Positions 8,199 to 18,090 of a stretch of DNA of 64,000 nt are shown in pieces (the first letter of the stretch is position 1; each line of letters begins with the position of its first letter). Where the stretch lies: assembly GCA_028281765.1 (NCBI GenBank), contig JANQJF010000044.1:94928-158927 (forward strand), read 5' to 3'. The stretch comes from Planctomycetota bacterium (GTDB taxonomy: Bacteria; Planctomycetota; UBA1135; UBA2386). Under the pieces are notes generated by a model. It did not search any database. It was not told the origin of the DNA and saw only the letters and a list, made by a program, of their open reading frames with translations. The position numbers and the translations under genes were made by a program.

Positions 8199-10703
8199 AT
8201 GACGACGACCGACCCGGCTGCGATTCAACCCGAAGACCTGCTGCGCCACGCGGGTGCGCTCCGGGCGCTCGCGCACCGACTCGTCGAGAATCGCGATGAT
8301 GCCGAGAGCTTGGTGCAGGAGACGTTGGTTCGAGCTCTGGAGCACCGGCCGCGCGCAGGGCATGGACTTGCCGCGTGGCTCGGCCAAGTGTTGCAGAACG
8401 AGGCACGTCAGGAGAGACGAGCCGCGGAGAGGCGTGCCGCCAACGAAGCCAGAGCCGCTCAGCCGAACGAGTCGCCGGCTGCGGCGGACGTCGCGGCGCA
8501 GCTCGCCACGCAGCGGCGCCTGCTGGAAGCCGTGGAATCCCTGGAGCCGATCTACCGCGATGTGGTGTTCATGCGCTGGTTCGAGGATCTGCCTCCCCGC
8601 AAGATCGCCGCGCGCCTCGGGGTTCCGACGAACACGGTGAAGACCCGCCTCGAACGCGCGCACGCCCGACTGCGCGCACGCCTCGAGTCCGTCTACCGCG
8701 ACCGACACGAGTCGTGGGCGACGGCGCTCGCTGCCATCGCACTCCCGGCTCGGTCGAAGTCACTGCCCCTACTCTTGACAGCTGGAGCCGTGATGAACCT
8801 GAAGTTTCTCGTCCCCGCAGTCGCGGGAATCACCGCCTTGGGAATGCTCGCGTTTTGGTCGGACGGCGGCGCCGCCGACTCGAACCCGATCCCTGACGCC
8901 GGCCCCACCGCGCCCGCGACCGCACGGATGGGCGAGCCGGAAACGCATCCGGAGCACGACCCGATCCGCGAGCACGTCCCGCTCGACACGAGCGACGTCG
9001 CGGCAGGGATTCGCGACGACGCGATCGGTCCGCGAATTCGCGGGCGCGTGTTCGACGCCGCAGGCACTCCACAGGCCGGGATCGATCTGCAGTTCGTCCC
9101 CCAGGTCCCGTCACCTGGCGACCGACGAGTTCTCGCGACGAGTGACGCGAATGGACATTTCGAGATGGCCAAGCCGAGCGGTTCGGGCATGGTCTTCACG
9201 GCGTCCGAGAACTGGACGACGCTTCTCGCGGGAGAGCCGGGACCGGATACCTCCGTGATCGTCGTCGTCGCCAGCGCTCGACGGACGGCCGGATTGGTCG
9301 TCGATGCTCGCACGGACCAACCGGTCGGCGACGCGACGGTTACAGTCCGAATGCCCGAGGGCTTCCGGGCGCGATTCCCACAGCCACTCGACAACACCGC
9401 GGATCAAACATGGACCGCGACGACGAACGCGGACGGCCGCTTCACATCGGAAGGGATTCCGGCCATCGCGGGTTGTCGCGTCACCGCCGAGCACGACGGC
9501 TATCTCGACACGAGCCGAGTGATGGGCCTCGAAGAGCGCGAGCTTCGCTTCGAACTCGTGCCTGCGGACGAGGTGACCTCGATCGCCGGCGTCGTGCTCG
9601 ACGCTGCGGGTGAAACTGTCGCGAATGCGCGCGTCGCGCTCGGTCGACAACCCACGCGCACGGATGCGCAGGGAGGATTCGAACTGGTCGTCGAGGGCCC
9701 GAGCCCCGATCGGCTCACCGCAGTCGCCCTTGGATGGCAACCGAAGGTGATCGAGCGCACCTCGCAGCCGGCCACCGAGTGGCCCGACTGGATCGAGGTT
9801 CGGTTGACGGACACTCCGGAGTCGATCCGCGGACGCGTTCTTCGAGCCGACGGTAGACCACACGACTCGGCAGAGGTCTGGGTGCACGATCCGACATACT
9901 TCGCGCAACAAGGCACGCTCGCCCTCTCGGCCGAACGAGAGATGCACACGACACAGGAACTCTGGCAACGCGTCACGACCGACGATCACGGGGAGTTCTC
10001 GATACCCGGACTCCTCGCGCGCGAGTACGAGGTCCGTGCGGTCGACCTGCGCACTCTCGAGCAAGTGCACGTTCGCGGCGTTCGAGCCGGCGGCGCGGGG
10101 ATCGAGCTCCGATTCTCGGCCGATGGCGTGCTTCCCCGACTGGAGGGTCGCATCGTCGACAGCCGCGGCCAGCCCGTACCGGAAGTCGACGTTCAGTTGA
10201 CCGCCCACGGCTTCATATACGGGGCAGGCCAACCCGGCGCGATGAACTACGTTTGTCCTGCGAGAGGGCCCCAAGCCACCAGCGACTCGAACGGCGTATT
10301 CGAGTTCGAGAATGTCACGCGACGCGCGTACCAACTCGGCTTCGGATTCAGCTCTGAGAGAGTGCTGACCGGTGGCTTCACGTTCGTTGACGGGCTCGCC
10401 GTGTCTCCGATCGAGGTCGTGGTGCAGTTGCGGTGTCGCGTGCGCGTCGACGTCTCCGGGTCCGACCTGGAAGCCGCGACAAAAGTGCGGTTCGTCGACG
10501 CGCGCGACGAGCCGGTCGCGTTCGAACGAGCGACGGCAAAAAGGACCTACATCGAGAAGTCCACCTACTTGAGCGGTGGAAAGTCCGAGTTCCTGACCCT
10601 TCCCGACACCGCGTGCGAAGCGGTGTTCGAGCTCGATGGAATCGAACGAGGTCGACGACCGGTGCGGCCGGATCCGAATTCGACCGTGATCGTGCGCCCG
10701 TGA
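8199..10703 (+). CDS. ECF sigma factor fused to a membrane segment and extracytoplasmic regulatory-module array
   Basis: 834 residues from ATG 8199 (GTG 8196 would add one). Residues about 15-85 are sigma-70 region 2 (NRDDAESLVQETLVRALEH) and about 110-165 are region 4 with a helix-turn-helix (PPRKIAARLGVPTNTVKTRL). A hydrophobic helix follows at about 198-218, then roughly 600 residues with at least five CarboxypepD_reg-like modules. This topology puts the sigma domains in the cytoplasm and the modules outside, so the protein could sense and regulate in one chain, perhaps released by proteolysis. Inside the frame an ATG at 8793 has GGAG 6 nt upstream and begins exactly at the hydrophobic segment, so a second exported product without the sigma part is possible. 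Confidence 0.8.
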   Translation: MTTTDPAAIQPEDLLRHAGALRALAHRLVENRDDAESLVQETLVRALEHRPRAGHGLAAWLGQVLQNEARQERRAAERRAANEARAAQPNESPAAADVAAQLATQRRLLEAVESLEPIYRDVVFMRWFEDLPPRKIAARLGVPTNTVKTRLERAHARLRARLESVYRDRHESWATALAAIALPARSKSLPLLLTAGAVMNLKFLVPAVAGITALGMLAFWSDGGAADSNPIPDAGPTAPATARMGEPETHPEHDPIREHVPLDTSDVAAGIRDDAIGPRIRGRVFDAAGTPQAGIDLQFVPQVPSPGDRRVLATSDANGHFEMAKPSGSGMVFTASENWTTLLAGEPGPDTSVIVVVASARRTAGLVVDARTDQPVGDATVTVRMPEGFRARFPQPLDNTADQTWTATTNADGRFTSEGIPAIAGCRVTAEHDGYLDTSRVMGLEERELRFELVPADEVTSIAGVVLDAAGETVANARVALGRQPTRTDAQGGFELVVEGPSPDRLTAVALGWQPKVIERTSQPATEWPDWIEVRLTDTPESIRGRVLRADGRPHDSAEVWVHDPTYFAQQGTLALSAEREMHTTQELWQRVTTDDHGEFSIPGLLAREYEVRAVDLRTLEQVHVRGVRAGGAGIELRFSADGVLPRLEGRIVDSRGQPVPEVDVQLTAHGFIYGAGQPGAMNYVCPARGPQATSDSNGVFEFENVTRRAYQLGFGFSSERVLTGGFTFVDGLAVSPIEVVVQLRCRVRVDVSGSDLEAATKVRFVDARDEPVAFERATAKRTYIEKSTYLSGGKSEFLTLPDTACEAVFELDGIERGRRPVRPDPNSTVIVRP

Positions 10704-10734
10704 GGAAGGCGCAGCGCTGAGATCCCGCCGGAGC

Positions 10735-10840
10735 GGCTACGATGCGCGCCGATGTTCGCCCCCCCGCCCCGTCGACGCTGACCATCCGACTGCTCCTCTG
10801 CGGCGGCGCGCGGGCAGACGACGGACCACAGGGCCTACCC
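10735..10840 (+). repeat. Imperfect direct repeat, left copy
   Basis: 18 of 20 positions (10735-10754) and then 39 of 43 positions (10763-10805) match 12786-12805 and 12812-12854; similarity fades by about 10840. Both copies are in the same orientation and flank the minus-strand gene 10954-12654. Each carries the promoter-like GGCTACnATGC string. Confidence 0.65.
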
Positions 10841-10960
10841 TGCGCCATCGCGCCCTGCCGTGCCCGAGGTCCAGGCCCGAGACTGGCCACGCAATCCGAT
10901 CGACGCGTTCGTATTGGCCCGGCTCGAACGAAAAGGACGGAACCCGCTGCCAGCTACTGA
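10741..10960 (+). pseudogene. Remnant of a DUF1549 (PSCyt1-type) gene
   Basis: Between about 10848 and 10960 the third frame reads RPAVPEVQARDW followed by PRNPIDAFVLARLE, the hallmark entry segment of DUF1549 proteins. There is no intact start, the upstream part needs a frame change, and the frame runs into unrelated sequence after about 35 residues. It overlaps the 3' end of the opposing gene at 10954. A full-length gene of the same family starts 2.2 kb downstream (13095), which suggests a broken or displaced copy. Confidence 0.55.
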
Positions 10961-12654
10961 CACGCCCCGATCGTCGCACGGCGGCCGTTCGATAGCGTGA
11001 TTCCCAGGAGATTCGGCCATGAAGCCGGGGGACCCGGGCGATCGACGATGACACCCTGATTGAAGAACACCAGTCCGATCATCGCAGCCACGTTGGGAAT
11101 GGTGAACCCAAAGTCAGCATGCGTACCTTCGACGGAGAGCGGCCCCGCAGTGACCTCGAGATTCGTGACCAAGATGCAACCGTTCATTCCAATGGGAGCA
11201 AGGTCCAACGGCGGCAGGCTCAGAGGCGTGAATGAGAAGGTGACATACGGCAAGCTCGATGCGGGCAGACTCGACAGTCGCAAAGAGAATGGAGTGCCGA
11301 TCGTCGGAACCGTGCTCCCCGGTGCCGCGCCGAGACTCGGCACCAAATCATTGCTTCCAGGGCATCCCGGCGCGCGGTCAGGAACAGGCAGCGGGACAAA
11401 CTCTCCCAGCGTGCAAGCCGGAGAGAAGACGTACGCCGCACCCGCCAACGCGGCAGCACTGCTTTCTCCCGACGCTCCAACCACAATGGTCCCGGCGTCG
11501 TGCTCGACTGCGCTCCCAAAGTGGCTGCCGTTCGACGCATCGCTCGCCAGGAGCTTCGCAGCCTGTGACCAGGTACCGAAGCCATCGCGCTCGAACACGT
11601 AGACCGCACCAGCCTCTGCTCCCCCGTCTTCGTCTCGACTCGCGCCGATTACGGCAATGTCTCCGCGAAGCGACACCTTGCGCCCGAAACGGCGCGCAGG
11701 AGTCGCCGCTCCGCCTGCGGGCTGCAGCTTCTGCTCTTGGTTCCAAGTTCCCGCCGCATCACGACGAAAAACATAGACTGCCTCCGCGTTGGCCGTCCCG
11801 ACCAATAAGAGGTCTCCGTCCACCGACACGTCTCGGCCAAACTGGTGATCTGTCGAGCCGTCCCAAGCAACGAGCTTCGAGTGCTCAGACCATGTGCCCG
11901 CGGGGTTGCGAGTAAACACGTAGACGGCCCCGGCGTTGTTTGCGACGTCGTCGTCTCCCGCCGCCCCGATGAACGCGATGTCGCCTCGGAGAGCCACGGA
12001 CTCGCCGAACACGTCACCGAAGGCGCCATTCGATCCGGCCGACACCACCTGTTGGAACTGCCAATCTCCCGCGGGGTCCCTTTCGAAGAACTCGGCGAAA
12101 CCGACGCCTCCGCCTCCCGCACCTGGAGTGCTCCCGCCGCCGGGACTACTGACCAAGGCGACATCACCGTCGAGCGCCACCGACGAGCCGAACTGATCTC
12201 CGACGTGCGAGAACTCGGAGAAGCGCCAGTCCGTCTGCAGCCAGTGTCCGTTCGGCTGTCTATCGAAGACATAGATTGCGCCAACACCCAAGCCGGCTGG
12301 CCCATTGTGCGAAGGGGCTGCAACGAGCGCCCTCGTCCCACTCAGCGCAACCGCGGTTCCCAGGAAGTCGCCGGTGCTGCCATCGCTGGCCTGTAAGACG
12401 GACTCTTCGACCCAGCCGAGAACCGGGTCCTTCCGAAACGCGTACGCAGTCCCCGAGTCTTGAGAAGGAGAGTTCCCGAAGCGCGCCCCGACGATCAGGA
12501 AGTCCCCATCAACGTCGACGCTGGCCCCAAACGCGTCGTTGGAATCAGCGTCGCTCGCCGTGAGCTTCGCTGCCTGCTCTTGACCCGAGAGCCATCCGGA
12601 AAGGACCACGGCGGCAAACAACGAACGAAGCGCGATAGCGCGATGACTCGACAT
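10954..12654 (-). CDS. Secreted FG-GAP/beta-propeller repeat protein
   Basis: 566 residues. The ATG at 12654 is preceded by GAGGAG and begins a signal peptide ending near LSGQ (about residue 25). Residues about 28-420 hold seven or so repeats of the FG-GAP type (DxFGASVDVDGDFLIVGA, GAVYVF), each ending in a GxxYVF strand, as in integrin-like propellers. The last 150 residues form the planctomycete-type C-terminal domain with PGCPGSNDLVP and a final GACQ. Such propellers usually bind ligands or ions. The gene sits alone, opposed to its neighbours, between two direct repeats and over the end of a DUF1549 remnant, so it may be an insertion. Confidence 0.75.
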   Translation of the reverse strand: MSSHRAIALRSLFAAVVLSGWLSGQEQAAKLTASDADSNDAFGASVDVDGDFLIVGARFGNSPSQDSGTAYAFRKDPVLGWVEESVLQASDGSTGDFLGTAVALSGTRALVAAPSHNGPAGLGVGAIYVFDRQPNGHWLQTDWRFSEFSHVGDQFGSSVALDGDVALVSSPGGGSTPGAGGGGVGFAEFFERDPAGDWQFQQVVSAGSNGAFGDVFGESVALRGDIAFIGAAGDDDVANNAGAVYVFTRNPAGTWSEHSKLVAWDGSTDHQFGRDVSVDGDLLLVGTANAEAVYVFRRDAAGTWNQEQKLQPAGGAATPARRFGRKVSLRGDIAVIGASRDEDGGAEAGAVYVFERDGFGTWSQAAKLLASDASNGSHFGSAVEHDAGTIVVGASGESSAAALAGAAYVFSPACTLGEFVPLPVPDRAPGCPGSNDLVPSLGAAPGSTVPTIGTPFSLRLSSLPASSLPYVTFSFTPLSLPPLDLAPIGMNGCILVTNLEVTAGPLSVEGTHADFGFTIPNVAAMIGLVFFNQGVIVDRPGPPASWPNLLGITLSNGRRATIGACQ

Positions 12655-12696
12655 CCTCGGTCTCCTCTCTTCTCGCGGTTGCTGCGAACCCCGCTG

Positions 12697-12702
12697 ATCT
12701 TA
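12697..12702 (-). promoter_or_regulatory. -10 box TAAGAT for the FG-GAP gene
   Basis: On the minus strand GGCTAAGAT lies about 43 nt before the ATG at 12654, giving a leader of about 36 nt that includes the GAGGAG ribosome site. Confidence 0.45.
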
Positions 12703-12785
12703 GCCTCGATCCAACAATCGAATCCACAAGCCGGCTTGGAGTTCGACGAGCCGAGCGCACGCGAGATCCGGCACAACGGCGATCG

Positions 12786-12900
12786 GGCTACCATGCCCGC
12801 CGATGCCTGGCCCCGCCCCGTCGACGCCGACCATCCGACGGCTCTTCTACGGCGCGCTCGCCGCCACGTCTCCCGGGCAGGTGACGGCCCACCGGGCCCC
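12786..12900 (+). repeat. Imperfect direct repeat, right copy
   Basis: Counterpart of the copy at 10735-10840. It keeps the GGCTAC/ATG start-like region, but the downstream frame holds no DUF1549 motif, so it looks like a decayed gene 5' end. Confidence 0.6.
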
Positions 12901-13080
12901 GCGCAGATGTGCCGCGTAGTCATCTCGATCGAAGAGCTGTCTGCCAACGGGAGAACTGAAGACGGTTTCCCAGGCGACATCCGTGCGAAATGTGCACGTG
13001 TGGCCACAAACAGCACGCACACCCACGTGGATCGAGTGCCGTCCCTCGCAACGCGCCAAGCAACTGCTGAGGCACAGTCG

Positions 13081-13086
13081 TATACT
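13081..13086 (+). promoter_or_regulatory. -10 box TATACT for the PSCyt1 gene
   Basis: TATACT with 8 nt to the ATG at 13095. A leaderless or nearly leaderless transcript is predicted. Confidence 0.45.
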
Positions 13087-13094
13087 CCGCGCCC

Positions 13095-16000
13095 ATGCGC
13101 GCTGCGGCCCTCGCGATTTCCCTGCCGGCCCTCGGTGCCCTCGTCGGCGCCCAGGAACCGATCGATTACCAGCGGGACGTTCGACCGATCCTCTCGGACA
13201 ACTGCTACCAGTGCCACGGACCCGACGGCAACGAGCGGAAAGCGGGGCTAAGGCTCGACGTGCGCGAAGCCGCGCTGCGTGAGCTGCCGTCCGGCGAGCG
13301 CGCGATCGTCCCGAACGATCCCGACGCGAGTGCCCTTCTGCAGCGGGTGCACGCGAGCGATCCGGACGTGCACATGCCACCGCCGAAGAGCGGCAAAGAT
13401 CTGACCGATGCGCAGCGCGCGACGCTGCGGCGATGGATCGAGCAGGGCGCGGAGTTCACGCAGCACTGGTCGTTCGTGGCGCCGAAGCGTGCGGCATTGC
13501 CTCAGGTGCGCGACATCGAGTGGTGTCGCAACGAGATCGACCGGTTCGTGCTCGCGCCGCTCGAGACGGACGGCATGCGACCGAAGGCCCAGACCTCGCG
13601 GGAACGCCTGCTGCGCCGCGTTACGTTCGACCTGACCGGTTTGCCGCCGACCGTTGCTGAGGTCGAAGCCTTCTTGGCCGACGAGCGACCCGATGCGTAC
13701 GACCGCGTCGTCGACCGGCTGCTCGCGTCGCCGCACTTCGGCGAGCACCGCGCGCGCTTCTGGCTCGACGCCGCGCGCTACGGCGACACGCACGGCTTCC
13801 ACCTCGACAACTACCGCTCGATGTGGCCGTACCGCGACCACGTGATTCGCGCGTTCAACGCCAACCAGCCGTTCGACGAGTTCACGGTCGAACAGCTCGC
13901 GGGCGACCTGCTGCCGAAGCCCACGCTCGAGCAGCAGATCGCGACGGGCTTCAACCGCTGCAACCCGACGACGGCCGAGGGCGGACTCATCGCCGCCGAG
14001 TATCTCGCCCACTACGCCGCGGACCGCGTCGAGACGACGTCCACGGTCTGGCTCGGACTGACCGTTGGCTGCGCGCGCTGCCACGACCACAAGTTCGATC
14101 CGATTTCGACTCGCGACTTCTACCGCATGTTCGCGTTCTTCAACTCGATCGAGGAGAACGCGAGCGACCGCAACATCCCGACACCCGCTCCGGTCATCGC
14201 CGCGCCGACCGAGGAGCAGAAGAAGGAACGCGAGCGCCTGAACAAGGCAAGCACGGCGATCGCCGAGCGGATGCGCGCGCCGATGCCCGACGTCGACCGA
14301 CGCCAGCGGCTGTGGGAAGAAGAGTGGGCGATCTTCTCCGGTCGCAGCTGGAGCGAGCTCGTGCCGACGTCCGCGGTGTCCCGCGGCGGCGCGACGATGC
14401 AGCTGGGGAAGGACAACACGGTGCTCGCGACGGGCTTCTCCCCCGCGAACGACGTCTACGAAGTCGTGCTGCGCAGCGACGCGAAAGACCTCCGCGCGCT
14501 GCGCATCGAAGCTCTGGCACACGCGGAATCTCCCGGCAAGGGAGTCGGTCGCGCTTCGCACAACAACATCGTGCTGACCGACATCTCGGTCGAGGCGGCG
14601 CCGGCCACGCGACCGCTCGACGCGAAGCCCGTCGCGCTCGCCTCGGCCTGCGCCGACTGGAACCAACCGAACTTCCCGATTCAAAACGCCCTGGACGGCA
14701 AGCCCGCGACCGGATGGGCGATCGACAACGGGGACAGTGACGACCGCACGGTCATCGTCGCCGCCGCGCAGCCATTCGGCTTCGACGGTGGCACAATCGT
14801 GCGCATGCGTCTCGGATTCGAGTCGCAGTACGCGCAGCACACGATCGGCAAGCTCCGGATCTCCGCGAGCAGCGAGGACCGCGTCTTGCCCGCCGTCCTC
14901 GGCAACTGGGAAGTCTCGAACCACATCCCGGCGAAGAACCGCACGGCCGCGTATGCGCTGTCGCCGACGAGCCCCGAGGCGAATGGTACCGCGTGGACCG
15001 AGCGACCCGAGTTCGTCGACGGCAAGGTGCACAGCCTGCCGGCCGGGCTCGGCGCAACCTTCTTGCGCCGCACGATCGAGTCGCCGAGTGACCGCGATCT
15101 GCACGTCACGCTCGGCAGCGACGACAGCATTCGCGTGTTCTTGAACGGTGAAGCCGTGTTCGAACGCGAGGTCGCACGCCCGGTCGCACTCGACCAGGAC
15201 CGCGTGACGCTGCGACTTGCCGAAGGGAACAACCAGCTGGTGCTCGCGGTCGCGGACTACGGCGGCGGCCACGGCGTGGCGTTCCGCGTCGTGGGCGAGG
15301 ACGTCCTTGGCATCCCGAACGCGGTCGCGCGAGTCCTGAACAAGCCCGACACACAGCGCAGCAAGGCCGAGCTCGCGGCGGTCCGCGACCACTACCGTCG
15401 CAGCGAGTCCCCCGAGTGGCGCGAGCTCGACGATCGGCGCAAGGCGATCGCAACCGAACTCGCCGCACTCGACAAGGCGATCCCGCGCACGCTCGTCATG
15501 CGCGAGCGCAAGGAGCCGCGCCCCGCGCACATCCTGCTGCGCGGGAAGTACGACCAGCTCGGTGAGAAGGTCGACCCGGGTGTCCCCGCGGCGCTACCGC
15601 CGCTCCCGACCAAGGATCGCGCCTCGCGCCTCGACCTCGCCCGCTGGCTCGTCGACCCGAACCACCCGCTGACCGCCCGCGTCACGGTCAACCGCTTCTG
15701 GCAGAGCCTGTTCGGCCGCGGCCTCGTCGCGACGCCCGAAGACTTCGGCTCGCAGGGCCAATGGCCGAGCCACCCCGAGCTGCTCGATTGGCTAGCACGC
15801 GAATTCGTCGAGAGCAGTTGGGACGTGAAGCACATGTTCCGCACGATGGTGACGTCCTCGACCTATCGCCAAGCCAGCGAGGCTTCGCCAGCGGACTACG
15901 CCAAGGACCCCGACAACATTCGCCTCGCGCGGGGTCCGCGCTTCCGCCTCGGCGCGGAGAGCATCCGCGACCAGGCCCTCGCCGCGGGCGGCCTGCTCGT

Positions 16001-16574
16001 GCGCGACATCGGCGGCCCGAGCGTCAAACCCTACCAGCCCAAGGGGCTCTGGCGTGCCGTCGGATACACCTCGAGCAACACGGCACGCTTCACGCGCGAC
16101 ACCGGCGAGAAGCTTTACCGCCGCAGCCTCTACACGTTCTGGAAGCGAACGTCGCCCCCGCCGTCGATGCAGACCTTCGACGCGCCGACGCGCGAAGCCT
16201 GCCGCGTGTCGCGCGCGCGCACCAACACGCCGCTCCAAGCCCTCGTGCTGCTCAACGACGTGCAGTTCGTCGAGGCCGCGCGCGGATTCGCGGTGCGGAT
16301 CCTCCGCGACGGTGGCGCGACGTTGCAGGACCGCATCGCGTTCGCGTTCCGCACCGTCACGGCACGCGCGCCGAACGAACGCGAGCAGCCGGTGCTGCTC
16401 GACGCGATCGAACGGCAGCTGTCCGAGTACGAACCGGACGAAAAGGCGGCACGGAAACTGATCACGTTCGGCGAGTCCAAGCCGCCGGATGACCTGAGGC
16501 CGACCGAGCTCGCCGCGTGGACGGCGTTCGCGGGCATGCTGCTCAACCTCGACGAAGCGATCACGAAGGGCTGA
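13095..16574 (+). CDS. PSCyt1-DUF1549-DUF1553 (PSD1) protein
   Basis: 1159 residues. Signal peptide 1-20 (ends LVGAQ). A c-type heme motif CYQCH at residues 37-41 defines the planctomycete cytochrome domain. DUF1549 follows at about 140-350, with the FDLTGLPPT motif and a second CxxCH ([11 protein letters not shown]) where the domain ends. A middle region of about 400 residues includes a beta-rich segment (about 640-730). DUF1553 (PSD1) spans about 850-1110, with [15 protein letters not shown] and [12 protein letters not shown] motifs. The gene is followed after 4 nt by the DUF1501 gene, the usual two-gene unit in planctomycetes. The pair is generally thought to act in the periplasm on complex organic substrates; the substrate cannot be read here. 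Confidence 0.92.
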   Translation: MRAAALAISLPALGALVGAQEPIDYQRDVRPILSDNCYQCHGPDGNERKAGLRLDVREAALRELPSGERAIVPNDPDASALLQRVHASDPDVHMPPPKSGKDLTDAQRATLRRWIEQGAEFTQHWSFVAPKRAALPQVRDIEWCRNEIDRFVLAPLETDGMRPKAQTSRERLLRRVTFDLTGLPPTVAEVEAFLADERPDAYDRVVDRLLASPHFGEHRARFWLDAARYGDTHGFHLDNYRSMWPYRDHVIRAFNANQPFDEFTVEQLAGDLLPKPTLEQQIATGFNRCNPTTAEGGLIAAEYLAHYAADRVETTSTVWLGLTVGCARCHDHKFDPISTRDFYRMFAFFNSIEENASDRNIPTPAPVIAAPTEEQKKERERLNKASTAIAERMRAPMPDVDRRQRLWEEEWAIFSGRSWSELVPTSAVSRGGATMQLGKDNTVLATGFSPANDVYEVVLRSDAKDLRALRIEALAHAESPGKGVGRASHNNIVLTDISVEAAPATRPLDAKPVALASACADWNQPNFPIQNALDGKPATGWAIDNGDSDDRTVIVAAAQPFGFDGGTIVRMRLGFESQYAQHTIGKLRISASSEDRVLPAVLGNWEVSNHIPAKNRTAAYALSPTSPEANGTAWTERPEFVDGKVHSLPAGLGATFLRRTIESPSDRDLHVTLGSDDSIRVFLNGEAVFEREVARPVALDQDRVTLRLAEGNNQLVLAVADYGGGHGVAFRVVGEDVLGIPNAVARVLNKPDTQRSKAELAAVRDHYRRSESPEWRELDDRRKAIATELAALDKAIPRTLVMRERKEPRPAHILLRGKYDQLGEKVDPGVPAALPPLPTKDRASRLDLARWLVDPNHPLTARVTVNRFWQSLFGRGLVATPEDFGSQGQWPSHPELLDWLAREFVESSWDVKHMFRTMVTSSTYRQASEASPADYAKDPDNIRLARGPRFRLGAESIRDQALAAGGLLVRDIGGPSVKPYQPKGLWRAVGYTSSNTARFTRDTGEKLYRRSLYTFWKRTSPPPSMQTFDAPTREACRVSRARTNTPLQALVLLNDVQFVEAARGFAVRILRDGGATLQDRIAFAFRTVTARAPNEREQPVLLDAIERQLSEYEPDEKAARKLITFGESKPPDDLRPTELAAWTAFAGMLLNLDEAITKG

Positions 16575-16578
16575 CGTG

Positions 16579-18036
16579 ATGGACCCACGACTCGACTACC
16601 GCCGCCTGCTCACCCGCCGCAACTTCTTCGCCCGCTCGGCGACCGGCGTCGGCGCCGCCGCGCTCGGCTCGCTGCTCTCGCGCGACGGGCTCGCGATGCC
16701 CTTCGATAAGGGCGGAGGCGGCGTGCTCGCCGCTCCCCACCACCCGCCGACCGCGAAGCGCGTCATCTATCTGTTCATGTCCGGCGCGCCGTCGCAGATG
16801 GACATGTGGGACTACAAGCCCAAGATGCGCGAGTACTTCGACAAGGACATGCCCGACTCGGTAGTGAACGGTCAGCGCTTCACGACGATGACGTCCGGGC
16901 AAGCGCGCTTCCCTATCGCGCCGTCTGTCTTCGACTTCGCGCAGCACGGGCAAGCCGGCACGTGGGTCAGTGAGCTACTGCCGTACACCGCACAGGTCGT
17001 CGACAAGCTCGCGGTGATCCGCTCCCTGCACACCGAAGCGATCAACCACGACCCCGGCATCACGTTCTTCAACAGTGGTCACGAGCAGCCGGGACGCCCG
17101 AGCATGGGCGCCTGGATGTCATACGGACTCGGTAGCGAGAACGCCGACCTGCCGACGTTCGTCGTGCTGCACTCGAGCTGGAGCGCGAAGCGCGACGCGC
17201 AGGCGCTCTACTCACGCCTCTGGGGGTCGGGCTTCTTGTCGTCGAAGCACCAGGGCGTGTCGCTGCGCTCGGACGGCGACCCGGTGCTCTACCTGTCGAA
17301 CCCGCCGGGCACGTCGCCCCAGGCGCGCCGCCAGGCGCTCGACGCCCTCGCGCAACTCAACCAGCAGCAATACGAGTCCGTCGGGGATCCGGAGATCCTC
17401 GCGCGCATCTCGCAGTACGAGATGGCGTACCGCATGCAGACTTCGGTGCCCGATCTCACCGACTTCTCCGACGAACCCGAGCACGTGCTCGAGATGTACG
17501 GCCCCGACGTGCGCAAGCCCGGCACGTTCGCCGCGAACTGCGTCCTCGCGCGCAGGCTCGCCGAGCGCGACGTCCGCTTCGTCCAGGTCTACATCCGCGG
17601 CTGGGACCAGCATGGCAACCTGCCGGCCGACATCCGGCGCCAGTGTGGCGACGTCGACCAACCGTGCGCCGCGCTGATCCGCGACCTCGAGCAGCGCGGC
17701 CTCCTCGAAGACACGCTCGTCGTCTGGGCGAGCGAGTTCGGGCGCACGACGTACTGCCAGGGTCGACTCACGGAGACGAACTACGGCCGGGATCACCACC
17801 CGCGCTGCTTCACCGTCTGGATGGCCGGCGGCGGCATCCGCGGCGGCGTCAACCTCGGGGAGACGGACGACTTCAGCTACAACATCGTCCGCGATCCGGT
17901 GCACGTCCACGACCTCAACGCCACGATCCTGCACTGCCTCGGGGTCGACCACGAACGGCTGACGCACCGGTACCAGGGGCGGGAGTTCCGGCTGACGGAC
18001 GTGCACGGCCACGTGGTTCGCAGCGTGCTGGCGTAA
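16579..18036 (+). CDS. DUF1501 family protein, Tat-exported
   Basis: 485 residues from ATG 16579 (GTG 16576 is one codon longer). The N-terminus has a twin-arginine signal ([12 protein letters not shown]) and a hydrophobic stretch to about residue 35. The body is the DUF1501 domain, related to sulfatase/alkaline-phosphatase folds, with [13 protein letters not shown] near residue 60 and the conserved [11 protein letters not shown] and [17 protein letters not shown] blocks near 380-420. It starts 4 nt after the PSCyt1 stop, so the two are co-transcribed and probably work together in the periplasm. No gene for a third partner follows. Confidence 0.9.
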   Translation: MDPRLDYRRLLTRRNFFARSATGVGAAALGSLLSRDGLAMPFDKGGGGVLAAPHHPPTAKRVIYLFMSGAPSQMDMWDYKPKMREYFDKDMPDSVVNGQRFTTMTSGQARFPIAPSVFDFAQHGQAGTWVSELLPYTAQVVDKLAVIRSLHTEAINHDPGITFFNSGHEQPGRPSMGAWMSYGLGSENADLPTFVVLHSSWSAKRDAQALYSRLWGSGFLSSKHQGVSLRSDGDPVLYLSNPPGTSPQARRQALDALAQLNQQQYESVGDPEILARISQYEMAYRMQTSVPDLTDFSDEPEHVLEMYGPDVRKPGTFAANCVLARRLAERDVRFVQVYIRGWDQHGNLPADIRRQCGDVDQPCAALIRDLEQRGLLEDTLVVWASEFGRTTYCQGRLTETNYGRDHHPRCFTVWMAGGGIRGGVNLGETDDFSYNIVRDPVHVHDLNATILHCLGVDHERLTHRYQGREFRLTDVHGHVVRSVLA

Positions 18037-18090
18037 CAAGCCCGATTGCCCGACATCCCGGAGGCGCTCGACGGCCACCAGGATGTCCCC

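Larger units (their letters stand above)
12655..13094. other. 440-nt non-coding stretch with promoter and decayed repeat
   Basis: It holds the minus-strand promoter of the FG-GAP gene, the right direct-repeat copy (12786-12900) and the promoter of the gene at 13095. Reading frames through it are short or compositionally implausible, and I find no convincing intact gene. Confidence 0.5.

Noticed and set aside
12847..13020. Minus-strand string resembling a REP-associated transposase N-terminus (GRQLFDRDDYAAHLRG)
   Set aside because: Too short, lacks the HUH motif and has no frame continuity; kept only as a suspicion of a decayed element.
12460..13251. Plus-strand open frame of 263 codons opposite the FG-GAP 5' end and into the PSCyt1 gene
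   Set aside because: Spans two promoters and a signal-peptide region in another frame; no domain and shadow-like composition.
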